Shown here: positions 59,879 to 64,000 of the stretch, piece by piece
Position numbering within the stretch: the first letter of the stretch is position 1
How the letters are laid out: each line of letters opens with the position of its first letter
NCBI RefSeq assembly: GCF_900105625.1
Contig: NZ_FNSD01000001.1
Coordinates: 4,526,001-4,590,000, forward strand
Direction of reading: 5' to 3'
Source of the DNA: Terriglobus roseus
Lineage (GTDB): Bacteria; Acidobacteriota; Terriglobia; Terriglobales; Acidobacteriaceae
Length of the DNA stretch: 64,000 nt
The notes under the pieces: generated by a model
The model's input: only the letters and a program-made list of their open reading frames with translations
What the model was told of the DNA's origin: nothing
Databases searched by the model: none
Program-made: the position numbers and the translations under genes

Positions 59879-61078
59879 GTGGAGTGCCGCTTGTCGAACG
59901 AGAATGCACCCAGGCTGGTGAGCTTCTACAGTCACACCAGCAGCATCAGCGGTGCCGAAGTTGTCCTGCTTTCCGTTCTGGATGGACTGGATCGCACGCG
60001 CTACGAACCTTTGCTGATCGCCCCCTGCGGGGAACTGGCGAATTCAGCGGTGCGCCTGAATGTCAAGCATCTGCCCTTCGATGAATTGCATGCGCGGTTC
60101 ACAAAGAACCCCTTCCGCTTGGCGCGGTATGTTTTTCAAGCAGCAATACACATCTTCGAACTGAGGGCTCTCTTGAAAAGGCGTCGCCCTGCGCTGCTCC
60201 ATGCGAACAGCATTCGCGCAGGCATGATCGCGAGTATGGCCGCTACGGGCCTAAACCTTAGAGTGATCTGGCATCTTCACGACATTTTGCCAGACAATGC
60301 GCCCGGACTGGCGATCCGTAAACTAGCAAACTCTCTATCGAGAACGGCATATCTTGCAGTGTCGAATGCCACTGCGGCCGGGTTCGCGTTTTGTAGAGAG
60401 CACCATGTGGTCACCAGAAAGATCGAAGTGATCTACAACAGTGTGGACTCCAAACGATTTTGCCCAGACGCCGACGCTCGACTGGCGATACGCCAGGAAC
60501 TTGGGCTCACGGATGACGACGTAGCCGTCGGCGCAATTGCACAGATCACGCCTAGGAAGCGGCAGTTGGAGCTTTTGGAAGTCTTCGCGGAAGATCATGC
60601 AAAGGTTCCAAACGCCATTTTGTTCTTTGTGGGCGGAGGCCTCTTCAATCTGAAAAACCGGCAATATGAGGCTCGCCTGAAGGCGAGAATCGACGAACTT
60701 CGACTGGGCGACCGAGTACGTTTTCTGGGCAAACGCTCCGACATACCATCGATCCTTAATGGATTGGATATCGTCGTTCAGAATTCGGATCGGGAGCCAT
60801 TAGGGATGGCCATCCTTGAGGCGATGGCGACTGCCAAGCCTGTTATCAGTACAAGCGTGGACGGGACGCCAGAGGTCATTGCCGACGGGGAAGATGGATT
60901 TCTTGTCGCGTTGGATGAACCCACGCAGTTGATGCAGCGAGTCAAGAGTCTTCACGACGATCCTGACATGCGTCGGACATTCGGTATGCGTGGCAGGGCA
61001 AAGGTGCTGACCAAGTTCTCACCCGGCGAACAAGCCAGTCGCTTGGACTCCTATTACCACGCGCTGCTGGCCGATTGA
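59879..61078 (+). CDS. Glycosyltransferase family 4
   Basis: 399 residues, GT-B fold. N-terminal HTSSISGAEVVLLSVLDGLDR (donor-side loop), LLHANSIRAGMIASMAA and WHLHDILPDNAP; C-terminal VGAIAQITPRKRQLELLEVFAE, RVRFLGKRSDIPSILNGLDIVVQNSDREPLGMAILEAMATAKPVISTSVDGTPEVIADGEDGFLV, with the E-x7-E-type donor motif (EPLGMAILE). It adds a sugar to the exopolysaccharide repeat on the cytosolic face. The GTG at 59879 is used; a TTG four codons later is possible. Convergent with the next glycosyltransferase. Confidence 0.9.
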   Translation: MECRLSNENAPRLVSFYSHTSSISGAEVVLLSVLDGLDRTRYEPLLIAPCGELANSAVRLNVKHLPFDELHARFTKNPFRLARYVFQAAIHIFELRALLKRRRPALLHANSIRAGMIASMAATGLNLRVIWHLHDILPDNAPGLAIRKLANSLSRTAYLAVSNATAAGFAFCREHHVVTRKIEVIYNSVDSKRFCPDADARLAIRQELGLTDDDVAVGAIAQITPRKRQLELLEVFAEDHAKVPNAILFFVGGGLFNLKNRQYEARLKARIDELRLGDRVRFLGKRSDIPSILNGLDIVVQNSDREPLGMAILEAMATAKPVISTSVDGTPEVIADGEDGFLVALDEPTQLMQRVKSLHDDPDMRRTFGMRGRAKVLTKFSPGEQASRLDSYYHALLAD

Positions 61079-61097
61079 TTAGGCCGACCAGCAAGTG

Positions 61098-62231
61098 TTA
61101 GGTGGTCGCAAGAGGGACTTCCGACGCTGTGTGTTCACTCAGGCACTCGGAGATCATCGCGAGCATCCTCTTATGAAATACAACGGTGTCGTACGTCTCG
61201 GCGTGAGCTCGGATCGCATGAGGATCCCACTCTGTTCCTTCGCAGCGTTCCAGGGCTCCTCGTAAAGATGCGACGGTTTGCTCTGCAAAGAAGATTCCGT
61301 TTACTCCTTCGCGAACCGTTTCCAGTGCGCCCCCGGCTGCGTATGCGATGACCGGGCGACCCGCCGCATTCACTTCCAACGGTGTGATTCCGAAATCCTC
61401 TTCACCGGGAACGAGCAAGGCCTTGCAACGACTTGCATAGCTCGCGACCTCCTGGTCAGAGAGTTGTCCTGCAAAACTGACGGACGGACCAGCCATAGAG
61501 CGAAGTCTTTCCAGTTCCGGTCCTGAACCGATGACGATAAGGCGTTCACCCTTTTGTGTGCACGCTTTCACCGCCAGATCGATGCGCTTGTAGGACACGA
61601 GACGGGACACAACGAGATAGTAGTCCTCGACTTCGCTGGAGATCGTAAAGCGCCCGGTCTCGACGGGTGGAGGAATGACCAACGCGTCCACGCCGAAAGC
61701 GCGACGGAGCCGCACTTTTACCGTTTCAGAGTTCGTAACGTAGTGGTCCGGCCGCAAAGCGGCTCGCTGCTCCCAGCGTTTCAGCATGAGGAGCGGAATC
61801 TTCAAGAGCAGACGCCCCAAGGAGCCGCGGCTAGTGTGGGTTATGTACTTGTCCGACCTCCAGACCCAACGCATCGGGTTGTGGCAGTAGCAGATGTGCA
61901 CAGCTCCCTCTCGTCTTTTCACGCCTTTGGCGTATCCGAAACAGCTCGTGATCACCAGGTCGTACTCTCGCAGGTCGATCTGCTCGACGGCGAAAGGGTA
62001 GAGGAGAAAATAGGCACGAAAAAGCTTCTTTTTGAACGGTAAGTACTGCATCCAGGTGTTCTTGGGCTTCGCCTCCAACAGGTAGGACGAAAGGCGCTCT
62101 GGAATACTTAGCGTGGTCAGCAGGTCCGCTTCGGGGAAAAGTCGATGAATGCTCTCCGTGACACGCTCCGCCCCACCCATTTGCGCAAAGTTGTCATGGA
62201 CGATTGCGACTCGGATCAAGGTCTCCCCCAT
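61098..62231 (-). CDS. Glycosyltransferase family 4 (WbaZ-like)
   Basis: 377 residues. Starts MGETLIRVAIVHDNFAQMGGAERVTESIHRLFP with the usual Gly-rich loop. Then VEQIDLREYDLVITSCFGYAKGVKRREGAVHICYCHNPMRWVWR, LVVSRLVSYKRIDLAVKACTQKGERLIVIGSGPELERLR, FAGQLSDQEVASYASRCKALLVPGEEDFGITPLEVNAAGRPVIAYAAGGALETV (EDFGITPLE, donor binding). The CHNPMRWVW motif is seen in WbaZ-type mannosyl-/hexosyltransferases of O-antigen loci. Divergent from the glycosidase gene and 20 bases past the end of the previous glycosyltransferase. Confidence 0.92.
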   Translation of the reverse strand: MGETLIRVAIVHDNFAQMGGAERVTESIHRLFPEADLLTTLSIPERLSSYLLEAKPKNTWMQYLPFKKKLFRAYFLLYPFAVEQIDLREYDLVITSCFGYAKGVKRREGAVHICYCHNPMRWVWRSDKYITHTSRGSLGRLLLKIPLLMLKRWEQRAALRPDHYVTNSETVKVRLRRAFGVDALVIPPPVETGRFTISSEVEDYYLVVSRLVSYKRIDLAVKACTQKGERLIVIGSGPELERLRSMAGPSVSFAGQLSDQEVASYASRCKALLVPGEEDFGITPLEVNAAGRPVIAYAAGGALETVREGVNGIFFAEQTVASLRGALERCEGTEWDPHAIRAHAETYDTVVFHKRMLAMISECLSEHTASEVPLATT

Positions 62232-62607
62232 ACACGCCCATCCTGGCCGCTAGGCTGATTTGACGCCGCACGCCTGGGCCCTTCGGAGCAAGCCTCGACA
62301 AGTAGAAGAGTGTGACGTTGTGAATGCGTATGAATGTCTGGCCCTCGCGGCGAGTGGATCTTCAATAGCGCTTTTGCCTGATCGGGCACGCTTCTTTTGT
62401 AGCGTGCAATTACCTGACCGTTCGGAAATGTAACAGAAGACGTAGTTGGAAAGTGGCATAAAATGCCCACATTTGGGCAAATAAAGGGAGTTCCATGCCT
62501 ATAATCACTCACAGACGCCGAATACTTTCCAACGAACTCGATGGAAGGTTGCCTGAGTTACTGAACGTTCATTTTCTGATTATCAAAATAAGATTTAAGG
62601 AGCCAAA
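62232..62607. promoter_or_regulatory. Divergent intergenic region with dyad and TATAAT
   Basis: 376 bases without a gene, AT-richer than its neighbours. A 16-bp dyad TGCCCA-CATT-TGGGCA (62464-62479) lies 21 bases before a consensus TATAAT (62500-62505), which is about 100 bases upstream of the glycosidase start. No matching -35 sits 17 bp upstream, so an activator bound at the dyad may replace it. AAGGAG (62598-62603) is the ribosome-binding site of the next gene. Confidence 0.45.
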
Positions 62608-63864
62608 TTGCGCAATCTTTTGCGGACCTGCATTCTTGCCCTCGTTTCAACTGTTCCTCTTGTAGCGCAAACAGCTCTACCAGCCGACTCAATCGCTGAT
62701 GCAGTCGGTGTGAACATTCACCTTGATTTCGGCAATACCGGTTACGGGATGTACCCGGACATGACAACGTCACTGCTCAAGAAATCGGGTATACGTTACT
62801 ACCGCACCGGCATCACAGCCTGGAATCAGGCCGCGGTGAACAGCATCTTCAAGAACCTCGGAACTGCTGGAATTCGTGGCCTCTATGTCATCAAATCCTC
62901 CGACCTCACCCCCCAGCTTCCAGGGCTCCTCACGGCAACCGGGAATGTCGCGGGCATCGAGTACCAGAACGAGCCGGACAACGATAATAACCCCTCGTGG
63001 ATTTCGCAGACTCGCACGTTCGGCCCCCAGCTTTTCACGAGCATGCACAACTTGATGCCGTCAGTTCCAGTGATCGGGCCGGCACTTGTGTATGACACCT
63101 CCGCGAGCGCCCTCGGTGTTGTTCCAATGGACAACAATAACCTACACAGCTACATGTATAACTACCCGCCGGATATCGACTATCCGCCAGCTTCCACGCC
63201 CAGCATGAATGCCGGTGCGGGACCATGCACGCGGAACGCTGCCAGTGAGTGGGTATGTTTCCCGGGGCTGAAGTACGCCATGGCAACAGCATCCGTCGAT
63301 GCGCCGGGGAAGCCATTCTGGATCACGGAAACCGGCTACACGACCTCTGGTGATAGCTCGTCTGTGCCCGTGCAGTATCAGGCGGCATACTTCACGCGGC
63401 AGGTTCTGTGGGCGGTGCAGAACGGCGTTTCCAAAGTCTTCTTCTATGAATTGCTGGACGAAAGCGTGAGCGGAACCTACGGCATCGTGACCGCAGCAAT
63501 GCAGCCAAAGCCGGGCTTCACTGCGCTTTCCAGTGTGATCAATCTCATGGCGGACAAGAACGCGAACTTCTCGCCCAGCAGCCTCAACTATCTGGTGTCA
63601 GGTGGTGATCGCTTCATTCAGCACGGCTTGTACGAGAAGAGTGACGGAACGTTCTATCTGGTTCTGTGGCAGTCCGCTGCCATGTGGGATGGCTCGAAGG
63701 ACATCACTCCGGCGGCGGAATCAGTCAGCGTTTCCGTACCTGGTAAGCAGATCTCTGCTTCGTACACGATGCAAGCGTCGGGCGAGTTTAAGGTTTCAAC
63801 GATGACTGGTAGTTCGGCGAATCTGTCGATCGGCGTCTACCCGGTTTTCTTGAAGATCAATTAA
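62608..63864 (+). CDS. Secreted clan-A glycosidase-like protein
   Basis: 418 residues from a TTG with AAGGAG five bases upstream. Signal peptide LLRTCILALVSTVPLVAQ. A TIM-barrel with the acid/base-type Glu in AGIEYQNEPDNDN (NEP box) and a putative nucleophile Glu in KPFWITETGYTTSG is as in GH5/GH39-like clan-A enzymes. The C-terminal third is a beta-sandwich (VSVSVPGKQISASYTMQASGEFKVS). It could trim the exopolysaccharide during or after export, as glycosidases in capsule loci often do. Exact family not assigned. Confidence 0.8.
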   Translation: MRNLLRTCILALVSTVPLVAQTALPADSIADAVGVNIHLDFGNTGYGMYPDMTTSLLKKSGIRYYRTGITAWNQAAVNSIFKNLGTAGIRGLYVIKSSDLTPQLPGLLTATGNVAGIEYQNEPDNDNNPSWISQTRTFGPQLFTSMHNLMPSVPVIGPALVYDTSASALGVVPMDNNNLHSYMYNYPPDIDYPPASTPSMNAGAGPCTRNAASEWVCFPGLKYAMATASVDAPGKPFWITETGYTTSGDSSSVPVQYQAAYFTRQVLWAVQNGVSKVFFYELLDESVSGTYGIVTAAMQPKPGFTALSSVINLMADKNANFSPSSLNYLVSGGDRFIQHGLYEKSDGTFYLVLWQSAAMWDGSKDITPAAESVSVSVPGKQISASYTMQASGEFKVSTMTGSSANLSIGVYPVFLKIN

Positions 63865-63870
63865 CCCATC

Positions 63871-63904
63871 GAGTCGCCACCGGACACATGTTCGGTGGCG
63901 ACTC
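63871..63904 (+). terminator. Hairpin terminator after the glycosidase gene
   Basis: A 12-bp perfect stem GAGTCGCCACCG / CGGTGGCGACTC with a ten-base loop, seven bases after the stop and nine before the end of the convergent glycosyltransferase. T tract absent; it may serve both strands. Confidence 0.7.
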
Positions 63905-63912
63905 TACGCAAC

Positions 63913-64000
63913 TTATCTCGGCTTAGCGTCAAGTACCTCGCGGTAGATCGACTCCAAGGTGTCGATGACTGCGTCCCAAGAGTAAGTCTCGAGCGCGATC
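63913..64000 (-). CDS. Glycosyltransferase C-terminal end (cut by window edge)
   Basis: Only the last 28 codons are inside the window: IALETYSWDAVIDTLESIYR followed by EVLDAKPR and TAA. The pattern YSWDxVxxxxxxIYREVL is how many family-4 glycosyltransferases end, so this is probably a third glycosyltransferase of the exopolysaccharide region. The family call rests on a short stretch and position. Confidence 0.6.
   Translation of the reverse strand, partial: IALETYSWDAVIDTLESIYREVLDAKPR

Overview
The window reads as chromosome of a Gram-negative Acidobacteriota (Terriglobia type, for example Terriglobus, Granulicella or Edaphobacter). The reasons are a secreted protein of the VWFA-related acidobacterial type, a large TonB-dependent receptor with an N-terminal carboxypeptidase-regulatory-like domain, a secreted SpoIVB/S55-domain protein, many lipoproteins and signal peptides ending in AQ, high GC, and intergenic palindromes repeated at distant places. 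The genus is an inference; no rRNA gene is present.

Layout. 1-3.5 kb: the start of an ECF sigma factor gene cut by the window edge, tlyA-nadK with a strong terminator, about 930 bp without a convincing gene, and tRNA-Arg(ACG). 3.5-12.4 kb: a nucleotide-sugar locus, rfbG-rfbF on the minus strand facing away from a tightly packed plus-strand operon of rfbH, an HpcH/HpaI-type aldolase, an SDR, a 3-dehydroquinate-synthase-like cyclase, a YerE-like thiamine-diphosphate enzyme and an NAD-dependent epimerase. This is the best candidate for an undescribed pathway: CDP-3,6-dideoxyhexose chemistry combined with two-carbon branching and a cyclase. 12.4-20.4 kb: secreted and envelope proteins (esterase, LolC/E-type permease, beta-propeller, S55 protein, VWA protein). 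20.4-31 kb: polyprenyl-phosphate sugar transferase, tRNA-Val(TAC), GH28 polygalacturonase, feoAB, a CpsB-like phosphatase, purQ, a divergent ATP-grasp-like orphan, a PilZ protein, and a response regulator lacking its phospho-acceptor Asp.

31-37 kb: yceI facing an MFS transporter across a perfect 17-bp dyad, phoU with a hairpin over its ribosome-binding site, and a sulfite/nitrite reductase operon with two siroheme biosynthesis genes. 36.8-45.3 kb: an amino-sugar and peptidoglycan salvage operon read leftwards: an alginate-lyase-family protein, GH20 hexosaminidase, nagA, and a 1296-residue protein fusing a sodium/solute symporter, a serine hydrolase and a NamZ/DUF1343 muramidase. 45.3-51.2 kb: a DesK/DesR-like two-component pair facing a TonB receptor and a secreted protein across a 33-bp near-perfect dyad.

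51.3-55.2 kb: a double-domain KaiC-like ATPase followed by a PAS histidine kinase with a degenerate receiver. 55.5-64 kb: a second exopolysaccharide region with ugd, two tandem paralogous lipoproteins, a small outer-membrane barrel, three glycosyltransferases (one cut by the window edge) and a secreted clan-A glycosidase.

All function calls come from reading motifs by eye; no database search was run. Starts were moved from the longest open frame where a signal peptide, ribosome-binding site or overlap supported another codon, and this is stated in each entry.
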